Below are positions 37,050 through 47,539 of a stretch of 64,000 nt of DNA, one piece after another. Numbering within the stretch: position 1 is the stretch's first letter; the number at the start of each line of letters is the position of its first letter. The notes under the pieces were generated by a model, which ran no database searches, was not told where the DNA came from, and saw nothing but the letters and a program-made list of their open reading frames with translations. The stretch comes from Eutypa lata. Lineage: Eukaryota > Ascomycota > Sordariomycetes > Xylariales > Diatrypaceae. The stretch lies in assembly GCA_022661535.1 (NCBI GenBank), contig JAKULF010000011.1, forward strand, positions 1,302,001 to 1,366,000, in the 5' to 3' direction. The translations under genes and the position numbers were made by a program.

Positions 37050-38093
37050 ATGGGTTCCGCAGAAGAAGCATTAGCAAGCCAAGGTGCGGCGAAGCCCCAG
37101 GAAACAGAGGATCTTCCATCGTATGCCGAAGCCAGTGCAGCCTCCTTTGCGACAGCAGAGTCGAGCGCCAACGCCAGCACCGCAGCACCAGGACAATCCA
37201 GCGGACAGCACCAACACCAACACCAACACCAACACCAGCCCGTAGGGCCCACAGTAGCCTCACCATTCGACTTCCCGTCGCAGGAGGAATCTCCACCCTT
37301 ATACTCGGAGCACAAAAGGACCAGCATCCACAAGCCCATCGCGATCCCGCAGGCCCAACCCACGCCCACCTCGGCCTTCCTCCCGGCCTACGCGCCCTCC
37401 CTCCTAACCTACGGCATCCCGGCCTCGAGCTGGTCCTCCTTCCTGGAGACGATGTCGGCCTTCCTGCAGGCCAAGGTATCGGACCGGGCCCTCGCCCACG
37501 CCGCCGACATCGGCCGCGACCTCGGAAGCGTCCCCAAGAGCTTCGGGAAGAGCGTCGCGTCGCACGCGAAGAGCATCGGCCACAACATCAGCGACAGCGC
37601 CAAGCGCGGCGACTTCGCGGGCGCCGCGCGGGGCATCATCGGCGGCACCATCTCCCTCCCCGTCGCTACGGCCTTCGGCGCCGTGGGCGCTACCCTGCGT
37701 CTGCCGGGCTCCGTCGTCTCCGCGGCTACGAAGAAGCCGCACACGCCGAGGGAGCGCGCCGAGGCCTATATCGCTGTCGCGAATAAGGATTGGTTTCTGC
37801 CGCGGGGGTTGGATGCGAGGTTGTTGGATACTGCGCAGCTTGGTGAGCTCGTGGGTGCTGGAGGGGGTGGGGCTGGGGAAGGTGGGAGTAGTAGTAGTGG
37901 GGGTGGGAGTGGACGGGGCGAGAGGCTGGTTGAGGTCGCGAGGAGCGCGAAGGATAGTGTGGCGGTGAGGCAGCTTTCGACCCTGGGGGCGTATATTGCG
38001 GAGCTGGAGGTCCTGCAGAGCGCTGTGACGTTGGAGGTTGAACTTAAAACTCTGTGGCTGGTTCTGGTTCAAAAGGAGGCTGAGAAACAATGA
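37050..38093 (+). CDS. Conserved fungal protein of unknown function with PY-like motifs
   Basis: This is a single-exon gene of 347 residues. The N-terminus is low-complexity, with DLPSYAEA (about 22) and a Gln-His repeat encoded by CACCAA units near 37205-37240. ESPPLYSEHKR lies near residue 82. The two (L/P)P-x-Y-like motifs are of the kind bound by WW domains of Rsp5/Nedd4 ubiquitin ligases, though this is only a motif-level hint. The central conserved-looking block is FLPAYAPSLLTYGIPASSW followed by helices rich in Ala/Ser/Lys. A Gly/Ala segment (ARGIIGGTISLPVATAFGAVG, about 190-210) could contact membranes. A Gly/Ser-rich linker (about 272-290) precedes a final amphipathic helix. I know no function for it. 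Confidence 0.75.
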   Translation: MGSAEEALASQGAAKPQETEDLPSYAEASAASFATAESSANASTAAPGQSSGQHQHQHQHQHQPVGPTVASPFDFPSQEESPPLYSEHKRTSIHKPIAIPQAQPTPTSAFLPAYAPSLLTYGIPASSWSSFLETMSAFLQAKVSDRALAHAADIGRDLGSVPKSFGKSVASHAKSIGHNISDSAKRGDFAGAARGIIGGTISLPVATAFGAVGATLRLPGSVVSAATKKPHTPRERAEAYIAVANKDWFLPRGLDARLLDTAQLGELVGAGGGGAGEGGSSSSGGGSGRGERLVEVARSAKDSVAVRQLSTLGAYIAELEVLQSAVTLEVELKTLWLVLVQKEAEKQ

Positions 38094-38655
38094 TGATGTT
38101 CACGTGGGAGATGAGGTAGAAGCCTAAGGAGTAATTACTATGACAAGGCTCCCGCTTCCGTACCATGAGTAAGGCCTCCTGCCATGGAACCGACTCACTT
38201 AGGTTCCTTCCTCTCTTCGACCTAATATATCCATCTCATCGTGCAGATTGTGCTGTACTTCTCCTATGCCGTTATAGATGCATGGTGTGGATTTATTAAT
38301 TAGATAAATAATGTCAATAGAACAATTTTGAATAAATCAGGAGATATTACGCAATAATACTTAGTATTCGAATTATATATATATTAATCAGAATTGTAGT
38401 ACCTGTCACATGACTTCAGAGAGGTCTCGTTTATGGAATCAGCTACAACCCTGGGGAGGGCGGCGAGCTTATTGGCTGTTGTATCATAAATAGCCAGCCT
38501 GGCGTATAGCCTAACCATCGCAGCCCAACTCCCCAGTAACAGAGACCGCACCAACATTTCGCCATTAAATCTAAAGCAAACGGCTCAAGGAAAAAAATAA
38601 GAAAAATAAGAAGAAAAGAAAAAGAAAAGAAACCCCAAGAGACCTACGAAGCACG
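38094..38655. other. Intergenic, AT-rich
   Basis: This spacer lies between two plus-strand genes, with AT-rich sequence about 38280-38400. No gene is seen. The purine-rich run just before 38655 is probably the 5' leader of the HET gene. Confidence 0.6.
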
Positions 38656-39891
38656 ATGAGTTTCACCCACAAACCATTAGGCCGGGAACAAATTCGATTG
38701 TTAAAGCCCGTACGGGGGATAAATGACCGTAATCTCAGGTTCGACGTGTCCCATTTCCTAAGGGACAATGCTCCACCCTATACTGCGGTATCGTATACCT
38801 GGGGCGACAGCGCTGCCACAGAAACCCTCCGACTGAACGGGCACGAATATTCGGTTAGACCTAACCTCTGGTCATGTCTTTACTACCTAGCTCACCATCT
38901 GATGCACGGTATCCGGGACGCACACATGTCCAGGGTCGAATTTCTATGGGTAGATGCCATCTGTATCGATCAAACGAACGACAGCGAACGTAATTTGAAC
39001 GTCCGCGCGATGGATATGATCTACCGGAATGCCGCACACGTCTCCGTCTGGCTAGGTCTCAGCCCGTTTCCATCTAGCGATTCCCACATAACAATTCTTC
39101 CGTCAGAATCTATCACTACGTATGACGACGATAGCTTCCGCTGGGATGATGCCATGAGGGAAATTGCCAACCGACCCTATTGGTCTCGCTTCTGGGTGAT
39201 ACAGGAATTATTGCTAGCTCGAAACATCATCATCTATTGTAGCGGCAATGGCATTACATTCGAAGATTTCCGGGACTTTCTGGGCGAGGAGACCAAGTTA
39301 GATTTATACAGCGAGCCGGTCTACCCGAAGTCCGACATTGGCTCCGTAACAAATCAGTATCGTGCGGTGCCTCTAGTCTTAGGTCGGCAGGACAACCAAT
39401 ATCCCGAGAGATTGCAACCGCTTCATGAATTAATAGTGCGCCATCGGCATTCGCAGTGCAAAGACCCACGGGATCGAGTATTTGCTCTCCTCGGACTGAT
39501 TCCACTGGATGAGAAGGCTTTTCTGGTACGGTTCTTTCCGAACTATTCCCTGAGCGAGAGGCGTGTGGTCATCATCACACTGGCACACTTGAGAGAATTC
39601 AGCCACCTTGACATCACAGTTGACTCGGACGAGCTGTTTGAGGGACTCGGGGTGGTGGCTAGGAATCCAAGGACAGAATTGCTTCGACGTGCGGAGAGGG
39701 TTGAAGATATTTACTTGAGCGAAATGGCACCTAGCTTTGCCGAGGCTTGGAGAATTGAGGACCAGGTCGAGGACTTTGAGCATGAGATTGGTCAAGCTCA
39801 GGATGAGAGCAGGTCAGGCGAAGAACTAGAATGGGAGAAAATGGCCAAGGCGATGTATGCCCCTAGGACAAGTCGTTGTGTCGTGTTGTAA
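38656..39891 (+). CDS. HET-domain protein with a C-terminal CaaX-like motif
   Basis: This is a single-exon gene of 411 residues. HET signature blocks are intact: PPYTAVSYTWGD (40-51), EFLWVDAICIDQ (95-106), RAMDMIYRNAAHVSVWLG (117-134) and PYWSRFWVIQELLLARN (174-190). A second conserved part, CKDPRDRVFALLGL, is typical of the HET family. The length is close to HET-only proteins, without NACHT or ankyrin parts. The protein ends SRCVVL. Cys-Val-Val-Leu fits the CaaX prenylation pattern, and Leu at the last position favours geranylgeranyl transfer. I infer possible membrane attachment, which is unproven. The role would be non-self recognition or cell-death signalling after hyphal fusion. The partner gene is unknown. 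Confidence 0.9.
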   Translation: MSFTHKPLGREQIRLLKPVRGINDRNLRFDVSHFLRDNAPPYTAVSYTWGDSAATETLRLNGHEYSVRPNLWSCLYYLAHHLMHGIRDAHMSRVEFLWVDAICIDQTNDSERNLNVRAMDMIYRNAAHVSVWLGLSPFPSSDSHITILPSESITTYDDDSFRWDDAMREIANRPYWSRFWVIQELLLARNIIIYCSGNGITFEDFRDFLGEETKLDLYSEPVYPKSDIGSVTNQYRAVPLVLGRQDNQYPERLQPLHELIVRHRHSQCKDPRDRVFALLGLIPLDEKAFLVRFFPNYSLSERRVVIITLAHLREFSHLDITVDSDELFEGLGVVARNPRTELLRRAERVEDIYLSEMAPSFAEAWRIEDQVEDFEHEIGQAQDESRSGEELEWEKMAKAMYAPRTSRCVVL

Positions 39892-40978
39892 TTTGAGGTT
39901 GAAAGCACTCACACGATGTGTTAAAGTTTGAATACTTAATCGTTAAATAGGGACTATTAGCTCGGATTGGGAACTTGAAAATAGTATGGAACGTTGTATT
40001 TACGACTAGAAATTGGATGAAATGTGGGTTATAGAATGTGGCTGCAAGGGAAAGGGGGCTGATTACCAACTACCCAGCTTACTACCCTACAACCTCAGGT
40101 TGAACATAACATTAGAACATTGACATAAATCGACCAAAGTTGCCATTATACTTTTAATCAAGTAACGTCGCGAGAGCGGCAATTTGTGTGTTTTCAAAGT
40201 TATTGCCGATCAGATGTTAATCCAGTGTGAAAACATAAATTCATCACAGAGGCTATAATGTGGTAAGTTGACGATAAGTGTGACAGCTGATCTGGGGATG
40301 GCGCGCATCTACGAATCTCCACGACAAGGCATATTAGGTTGGAGAAAGGAAGGAGCCTAGCTGAGTGGTCCGTATGGCCTAAGGTCTATATGGATGCCCT
40401 AGGCATCCACCATGGCAGCAACTCCAACTCTAAGGCATACGTTCCTATCTCCTAGGTCATATTCACCTATTGTCCGCCACTTCGTAACAATAAGGCGCGA
40501 ATACGGTTAGTGTGGGACCTAATTGAAACTGAATACCACCAGTCTTTTACCATTTCGCACTCTCTGGGAAAAGCAAAACTTTATAGGTCTAGGACAAACT
40601 CATCATAGGCTCATGCGTAAAAGTTCTCTCGATCAAAAGTATTCTCGAGTAGTGCCGTCTTCACAGTCGACAACATTAAGCTTACGCTTTATCTCAATTT
40701 GAACTTTATTAGAATTTGAGTTGCCCATATCAGATTTTCACATCTTCGTATTATACCATCACTCTATTTCCGGCGTCTTATAAAACCATCCATCATCACC
40801 CAATACATACATACATTTCCTTTCCATTAGTCGTCAGTCCTACATCGCTTTTTTTCCTACCTAACATCGCAAAACTCGACAACCTGATCAGAGCGATAGC
40901 CGAATCACCTTACATCGTCGCAACAACCTAGTAATCAACCCCACCGGTTGTTTTGCGACCGTCGCATCACAAACAACC
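39892..40978. other. Intergenic
   Basis: No gene is seen. The last 250 bp, with pyrimidine-rich and CATA repeats (40800-40815), is probably the promoter and leader of the F-box/ankyrin gene. Confidence 0.6.
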
Positions 40979-42484
40979 ATGTCGTCACCATCTCAATCCT
41001 ACCTTGCAAACCTCCCAGTCGAGCTGTTGCTGATAGTGGCTAAATTCCTACCGAATTCTTCCAGTCTGGCCGCCTTGGTCCGAACCAGTCGACACATGAC
41101 AGACCAACTTACAGCAACTTTGTACCAGCAGGACATTCGGTCTGGAGACTGCCAGGCACTGTGGTGGAGCTGCGCGAATGGCAAGACCTCAATCTTGTCT
41201 TTGACGCTAGGCTTCGGCGCAAATATTGATTACCTATTCAAAGCGCAGAGGCCGCGGTCGCAATTACCGGCCCAACCAGCCACGAAAACGCCACTTCTTG
41301 TCGCCATCTCCAATGGACAGCTACACATTGTCAGATTCCTGCTCGACCTTGGAGCGGATGTTACTATCCCGGCTCGCGGCTGCCCACTCATCGTGGGGAT
41401 TATCGACAGTTTTTACGGTGTCAAAAGCCCCGAGATAGTACAGGAGATGAAAGATCTGGTCAAGACGTTGATAGAAAAGGGGGCGAATCCTCTCTACACC
41501 ACTGACTGGGTTTGTCCTCTCGCTCGTGTAATGATCGTAAATCGAGCGCCGCTGGAAATGATGGAGCTCCTATTTAGCCACGGTGCTGATGCCATGGGCC
41601 AAATTGGCGCCGAGAGGCCAGCGCGTATTTGGGAATGGGGTGTTTGCGGTTTGAGGGACCGCCCAGAAGAGGAGGCACGCCTTTCGCTCCAGAAGTTTCG
41701 CCTGCTACTCCAGCACTCCAAAGTCAACGAGCTAGTGAACGCCAACGGCGATACGATCTTACACTCTCTCGTGGACTCTTGCATGAGTAACAGGCTTACA
41801 TCTAATAATCGAACTAGTTACCTAGAGGTCCTACTTCAGGAAGGCGTCGACGTGAACATGCTAAGTCCGATCAGGGGAGACACAATACTCGAGCGAATCG
41901 CCGCACGCATGGATGATCTCGTCGTCGCTAAACGTAACTGGCTAGGTGTGGTGGTAGACACGCGGGTTTCGCAACGAGACTCATTTCTCATCGGACAGGC
42001 CCTGATAATCCGTCTGCTAGACGCCGGGGCGCAGCCTAACGCTACCAGCACAGCTAGTTCCTTCAATCTCTACGGTTTCGGAATCCTATTCAAAGGGAGC
42101 GTCTTGACCACATTGGTGAGGTGCGAATGGGATGCCAACGAGGCAATCTCGTCGCTCCTCCAGCACGGCGCGGACACTGAGATCACTGATCTGTACGGGA
42201 GAGGGCTGCTCCACCTCGCCTGTATAGAAGCGAGCCCGAATGTCGCAGTGGTCAATACCCTTTTGTGCTTCGGCTTGGACCCGAACAAAAGAGATGAGAA
42301 GGGACGGACTGCACTCCACGCCTTGGTTGGCTCTCCTGGTAACAAGGAGTCGAGGAGACGCGTTTGCAAACTCCTTGTTAAGTACGGGGTTGACGTTTAT
42401 GCTAGAGACGACGGAGGGAAGACGGCGGAAAAGCTGGGTCGGAAATACTATAACATATTATTTTACCCATTCCGTATTCTGTAG
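40979..42484 (+). CDS. F-box and ankyrin-repeat protein
   Basis: This is a single-exon gene of 501 residues. The N-terminal F-box-like motif is YLANLPVELLLIVAKFLPNSSSL and on to about residue 50. The rest is ankyrin repeats: TPLLVAISNGQLHIVRFLLDLGADV (about 103-127), a repeat with LVKTLIEKGANPL, and MMELLFSHGADAM. Later come DTILHSLVDSC, LIIRLLDAGAQPN, AISSLLQHGADTEI, GRGLLHLACIEASP and GRTALHALVG. Such proteins are likely substrate adaptors of an SCF ubiquitin ligase, with the ankyrin repeats choosing the target. This is the usual interpretation of the domain pair, not shown here. These families are variable between fungal strains. No lesion is seen. Confidence 0.85.
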   Translation: MSSPSQSYLANLPVELLLIVAKFLPNSSSLAALVRTSRHMTDQLTATLYQQDIRSGDCQALWWSCANGKTSILSLTLGFGANIDYLFKAQRPRSQLPAQPATKTPLLVAISNGQLHIVRFLLDLGADVTIPARGCPLIVGIIDSFYGVKSPEIVQEMKDLVKTLIEKGANPLYTTDWVCPLARVMIVNRAPLEMMELLFSHGADAMGQIGAERPARIWEWGVCGLRDRPEEEARLSLQKFRLLLQHSKVNELVNANGDTILHSLVDSCMSNRLTSNNRTSYLEVLLQEGVDVNMLSPIRGDTILERIAARMDDLVVAKRNWLGVVVDTRVSQRDSFLIGQALIIRLLDAGAQPNATSTASSFNLYGFGILFKGSVLTTLVRCEWDANEAISSLLQHGADTEITDLYGRGLLHLACIEASPNVAVVNTLLCFGLDPNKRDEKGRTALHALVGSPGNKESRRRVCKLLVKYGVDVYARDDGGKTAEKLGRKYYNILFYPFRIL

Positions 42485-43067
42485 TATGTCACAAAAAGCA
42501 TCGGATAGGGGGTGGGTAAAGGAATACCTGGACTGATGTCTTACTGGTATAATAGGATATTCCTTGACTAGAGCTAAGCTACATTATTAAATTAGAAGCG
42601 ATATCATTATTATTTAACCTTGGATGTTTTGATTGATTCTGGCCGTGTCATTTAATTACAACAAACTTGACCTCAAAGGAAAATTGTATGTAAGTAGTCA
42701 CGCTGCTGTGCGTGCTGCAACGATTCAACTTGACGTTGATATAAGGTGGAACTGCCAGGCTTGGCAGGGGAGGCTTGCAAGGGAGCGATAGCGGGCCAAT
42801 GACGCTGCAGATATACAGTCACAGTCAGGACAGGGGTCTCCCCATTTCTCTCAAAAAAATAATTGCCCCTCCGTTTATCGCACAGGGAGAATTTAGCGGA
42901 TAAGATGCAGATACGTAGGTACTTGTAGTTAGTGACTCAGTTATGTAGTTATGACCAGAGGAATTTATAGTGATTATTTTGCCCTTTCCTCACGCTGTCT
43001 TCTAACTCTTCTCTACTCAATCTGTCTCCTGTATACAAATTGAGCCAATTGATCACATCGGGATATC
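42485..43067. other. Intergenic, promoter of tryptophan synthase
   Basis: No gene is seen. A pyrimidine-rich leader (CTCTTCTCTACTC) precedes the trp-3 start codon. Confidence 0.6.
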
Positions 43068-45552
43068 ATGGAGCATCTTAAACAGACTTTCAAGCGCTGT
43101 AAGGCCGAGAAGAGGGTACGTTTTAAATCACCCCACCATGATCGTTGTCGCTGGCTTTTGTTAGATGGCGGGGAAGTTTTGCTTGCTCCTCGTGAAGACA
43201 CATATGACCAACTACAGCGAGTTATTCTCGGTTTCTGCAGGCAGTAGTTAAACTAACGAAATGACGTGCTAATATGATACTTAGGCGGCATTAGTGACTT
43301 ATGTTACCGCCGGATACCCCAAGCCTGAGGATGCGCCCGGTATCCTACTGGGAATGCAAAAGGGTGGTGCAGGTATGTGTGCTGATGTTATGTTCCAAAT
43401 CCCTAACATCTGCGCCAACGGGGTTCAAGACAGAAACTTACAAATGATTTGTTAGATGTGATCGAGCTCGGCGTTCCATTCACAGACCCAATCGCAGACG
43501 GCCCTACAATTCAAACCTCCAATACTCAAGCCCTCCTCAATGGCGTCACGATTGGGTCGACTCTCCAGATGGTCCGGGACGCGCGGTCGAAAGGATTGAC
43601 GACCCCCGTCTTGCTTATGGGATACTACAACCCCCTTCTCAGCTACGGAGAGGACGCACTATTAAGAGACTGCAAGGAGGCTGGTGTCAACGGTTTCATC
43701 GTCTGCGACTTGCCGCCCGAGGAGGCCGTCTCCTTCCGGAAGCTCTGCAGCAAGGGCGCCTTATCTTACGTCCCACTGATCGCCCCCGCTACCTCCGACG
43801 CCCGTATGCGCATCCTATGCTCGTTGGCCGACTCCTTCATTTACGTCGTCTCTCGCCAAGGTGTTACCGGTGCTCTCGGGACGCTCAATGCGAACCTGCC
43901 AAACCTACTCGAGAGAGTCAAGAAGTACAGCGGCGACAAGCCGGCCGCGGTCGGTTTTGGTGTTTCTACGCGCGAACACTTCCAGTCCGTGGCCTCCATA
44001 GCCGATGGAGTGGTTATCGGATCGCAGATCGTCACCACGCTCATGAAGGCGGAGCCGGGACAGGGTGCTAAGGCCGTCGAGGAATACTGCGCATACGTGT
44101 GTGGGCGGACGTCGGACCCCCAGCAGGAGCTCACGCGAGAGGTAGGGGTCGTCGAGGCTCTCAGCGCCGCCAAGGAGCCTAGCGGCGAGAACGTGACGGT
44201 CAGCGGGGTCGTCACGCAGGACGACTCCGACTTGGTGGCCCAGCTCGCCGCCATGCACGGCAAGATCCCCGACCGGTTCGGCGAGTTCGGCGGCCAATAC
44301 GTCCCGGAATCCCTCATGGACTGCTTGTCGGAGCTCGAGGACGGGTTCAACAAGATCAAGGACGACCCCGCGTTCTGGGAGGAGTATCGCTCGTATTACC
44401 CCTATATGGGACGGCCGGGCCAGCTCCACGTTGCCGAGCGGCTGACGGAGCATGCTGGCGGTGCTACGGTTTGGTTGAAGAGAGAGGATCTGAACCATAC
44501 CGGCTCGCATAAGATCAACAACGCACTCGGACAGATTCTGCTCGCGAAGAAGTTGGGCAAGACAAAGATCATTGCCGAGACTGGTGCCGGACAGCACGGT
44601 GTGGCTACGGCTACCGTCTGTGCCAAGTTCGGCATGGAATGTACGGTCTTCATGGGTGCAGTAAGTTATCTCTTTATTCACCTGTGTATGCTACATCTAT
44701 TTACGAGATGATCCGATGACTAACCACGCACTCCTTACCACTCTATAGGAGGATGTCCGCCGCCAAGCCCTAAACGTGTTCCGCATGCGCCTCCTAGGCG
44801 CCAAGGTGATCGCCGTAGAAGCGGGCAGCAAGACGCTCCGCGACGCCGTCAACGAAGCCATGCGCTCCTGGGTGGTGCGGCTCGAGGACACGCACTACAT
44901 CATCGGGTCGGCGATCGGGCCGCACCCGTTCCCGACCATCGTGCGGACGTTCCAATCCGTGATCGGCACCGAGACGAAGGCGCAGATGCAGGCGAAGCGC
45001 GGCAAGCTCCCCGACGCCGTGGTGGCGTGCGTCGGCGGCGGCAGCAACGCCGTGGGGATGTTCTACCCGTTCGCGGACGACCCGTCCGTGAAGCTGCTGG
45101 GCGTCGAGGCCGGCGGCGACGGCATCGACACGCTGCGCCACTCGGCCACGCTGTCGGGCGGCACCAAGGGCGTCCTCCACGGCGTGCGCACCTACGTCCT
45201 GCAGAACGAGCACGGCCAGATCCAGGACACGCATTCAGTTTCGGCGGGGCTCGACTACCCGGGCGTCGGCCCCGAGCTCTCCGCCTGGAAGGATTCCGGC
45301 CGCGCCACGTTCGTCGCCGCCACGGATGCGCAGGCCTTCGAGGCCTTCCGGCTCATCAGCCAGCTCGAGGGCATCATCCCGGCCCTGGAGAGCGCGCACG
45401 GCATCTATGGTGCCCTAGAATTGGCGAAGACCATGCGACCGGATCAGGATGTTGTTATTTGTCTGAGTGGGAGGGGCGATAAGGATGTCCAGAGTGTGGC
45501 GGATGAGCTGCCCAAGATTGGGCCGAAGATTGGTTGGGATTTGAGGTTTTAG
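43068..45552 (+). CDS. trp-3: Bifunctional tryptophan synthase (alpha-beta fusion)
   Basis: Exons are 43068-43115, 43285-43372, 43456-44660 and 44749-45552. All junctions keep frame and give 714 residues, the usual length for fungal TrpA-TrpB fusions. Alpha part: catalytic Glu49 in VIELGVPF and Asp60 in DPIADG carry the same numbers as in the bacterial enzyme. Beta part: PLP lysine in [13 protein letters not shown] (Lys398), [23 protein letters not shown] and the closing LSGRGDKDV. The enzyme makes indole from indole-3-glycerol phosphate in the alpha site and channels it to the beta site, where it condenses with serine to give tryptophan. It is cytosolic. The first intron is unusually long for this window (169 bp). 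Neurospora calls the gene trp-3, yeast TRP5. Confidence 0.97.
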
Positions 45553-46122
45553 GCGGTGGATGTAGGTGATTAAAGCAGTCAATCAATCAATCAATCAATC
45601 AATCAGCTACATATGTAGTCAGGAAGTTAGTCAGTCAGTCGCCTTTGGATGAAGGAGATACGTAAGTGTGAATTGATTTGGCTCAAATAGAGGGGAGGGG
45701 ACGTGTGATGATGCACTTCGGAGTTGGTGATAGAAAGAATGAAAAGAAAGATGTCTGTGCAGCATGTCTGACTATCGTCTGTACATAGGAAAGAAAATAG
45801 AATATGAAGACATGCCCCCAAATTCGATGTCTTCTTTTTTTTTTCTCCTTTCTTTTTTTTTGAGTTCTGGGAAGCAGTTCAATAGGATCACCGACGAATC
45901 GTTCGTTTCCTTTCAGAGTAATGCTGCATGTTTGAAAGGTTTACTTTTGCTTTATACATAGAATACAGATTGATCAAGTCTGCCTCCAATATGGGAAGGT
46001 ATCTCTTCCTCCTTCCGATCCTAGGCTTCGACATTCCATCTTAGATACATAAGTATGTAGAACGGGCGCCTATCATTGAGTAGCAAGCGAGCGAGCGAGC
46101 GCCGGAGATGCTATGCTCAAAA
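45553..46122. other. Intergenic between convergent genes, AATC repeat
   Basis: This holds the 3' flanks of tryptophan synthase and bL28m. It contains an AATC tetranucleotide run (45579-45604) and pyrimidine-rich tracts (45831-45862). No gene is seen. Confidence 0.65.
45579..45604. repeat. AATC tetranucleotide microsatellite
   Basis: About six and a half AATC units lie 27 bp after the tryptophan synthase stop codon, probably within its 3' UTR. Confidence 0.95.
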
Positions 46123-46968
46123 TCAGACCTTGGATTTCGGTTCCGCCTCAGCCTCAGAACCAGCCTGTTTAGCATCTTCGGATTCGACTTCAACCTCCCC
46201 TCTCGACGACGCGTCCTCCTCCGAACCAAGCACGAACTCCTCATCCCGCGCGATCATCTCATCAACCAGATCGTGCACAGCCTGCGCACCGACCTTCTCC
46301 TCCCCACCAGCGGTACCCTGGACGAGCACCTCCCCCACCTCGGCCTCGGCCTGCATCTGGACCTCCTCCTCCACCTTAGGCGGCAGCCCCAGGGCCTCCC
46401 TCTCCCTCGCGAACCTCGCCTTCACGGCCGGCGTCTGCATGATCTTCCAGCGCAGCGCCCAGCCGGCGGGGCCCAGCTCCTTGATGCGCTTCTGCTTGCC
46501 GCCGAGCAGGTACTCGTCGATGCCGCCGAGCCGGTCGATGGTGCGCAGGACCTGGGCCGTCATGCGGGTGCGGAGGAAGGCCTGCAGGGAGGGGGACCAC
46601 AGCCGCTTCGTGTGCCGGTTCGGCAGCCACGTTACCCGCGCCTTGCGGTCGTACCGCTCCGAGATGGTGTTGCCGAACCGGATCTTCGACCGCCCGAAGA
46701 GCCCCTCGTTGCGCTGCTTGTACAGCTGGAACCGCCCGTACGGGTACGCGGGCACCTGGTCCTTGGGCACCGTGAGGTGCGACGGCGTCTGTCGCTGGTG
46801 GTGGGGCGTTGTGCTTAGGGAGCGGCGTGTCTGGGGGGTCGTGATCGTGGCCGTGGCTATGGCCGTGCAGCTGTTGTTGAGGAAGGGGGCGAGGTGGCTA
46901 TAGCTACTGCTGCTGCCCCGGCTGGATGCGAGGCACCGCGGTGGTGCTAACGGCCGTAGGGACGGCAT
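46123..46968 (-). CDS. MRPL24: Mitochondrial large-subunit ribosomal protein bL28m
   Basis: This is a single-exon gene of 281 residues. The bL28 signature begins after the presequence: YPYGRFQLYKQRNEGLFGRS, then RFGNTISERYDRKARVTWLPN, RTRMTAQVLRTIDRLGGIDEYLL and an ending LGPAGWALRWKI. The first 60 residues are Arg/Ser-rich with no acidic residues, a typical mitochondrial targeting sequence (cleavage near RRSLSTTPHH). A fungal-specific acidic C-terminal extension follows the core (about 195-281). The protein is a structural part of the mitochondrial 54S subunit. Yeast calls it MRPL24. Confidence 0.92.
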   Translation of the reverse strand: MPSLRPLAPPRCLASSRGSSSSYSHLAPFLNNSCTAIATATITTPQTRRSLSTTPHHQRQTPSHLTVPKDQVPAYPYGRFQLYKQRNEGLFGRSKIRFGNTISERYDRKARVTWLPNRHTKRLWSPSLQAFLRTRMTAQVLRTIDRLGGIDEYLLGGKQKRIKELGPAGWALRWKIMQTPAVKARFAREREALGLPPKVEEEVQMQAEAEVGEVLVQGTAGGEEKVGAQAVHDLVDEMIARDEEFVLGSEEDASSRGEVEVESEDAKQAGSEAEAEPKSKV

Positions 46969-47539
46969 TGTTGATGTGTGTGGTATGGTTGTAAAATTAG
47001 GTTAACTGTTATCGTCGCATTGGTAGTAACTGCTACAATGGCGACAATACGGTAGACCAGTGTCCCTCCAATTGCGTCGTGTGTCGGCCGGTGGTGTTCG
47101 ATATGCTTGTCCGCTCTAACTAGAGCTGAGCTCTGGACCTCAGAATATTTCGGATACTCCGAGTTAAAAAGAACATCGATATAACGGGGTTTATGGATTA
47201 TCGGGAGACTCAATTTAACAATTAACGAAAGTGTCGATAAGATAAGTTGGATAAGATACCTACTCGCAGCTTATCATGTGACGTCGCGATCAACTCGCGA
47301 GTAGGTTCCAGCACCATAACGACGGGCCCCTCCGATTCCCGCTTGCCATTTACGGTAATGAGCTAGGTACCTAGGTACTTAAAGCGTTCAATTGCCCAAT
47401 CGACGACGCCATCTTCACAGCTTCACCGCCGAATCCATCACGGTCGATATCACATTGCAGAAGCTCTTGATGTGGTGTTGCAATAAACGGTGATTCTAAT
47501 TAATGAGTTAACAACACGTCCTAATCACATATATGTAAA
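46969..47539. other. Divergent intergenic region
   Basis: This is the shared promoter region of bL28m (-) and the next gene (+). It contains a palindromic TAGGTACCTAGGTAC block at 47364-47378. No gene is seen. Confidence 0.6.

Noticed and set aside
43116..43284. Possible extra exon inside the 169-bp first intron of tryptophan synthase
   Set aside because: The exon 1 to exon 2 join ([14 protein letters not shown]) already matches the family with no missing residues.
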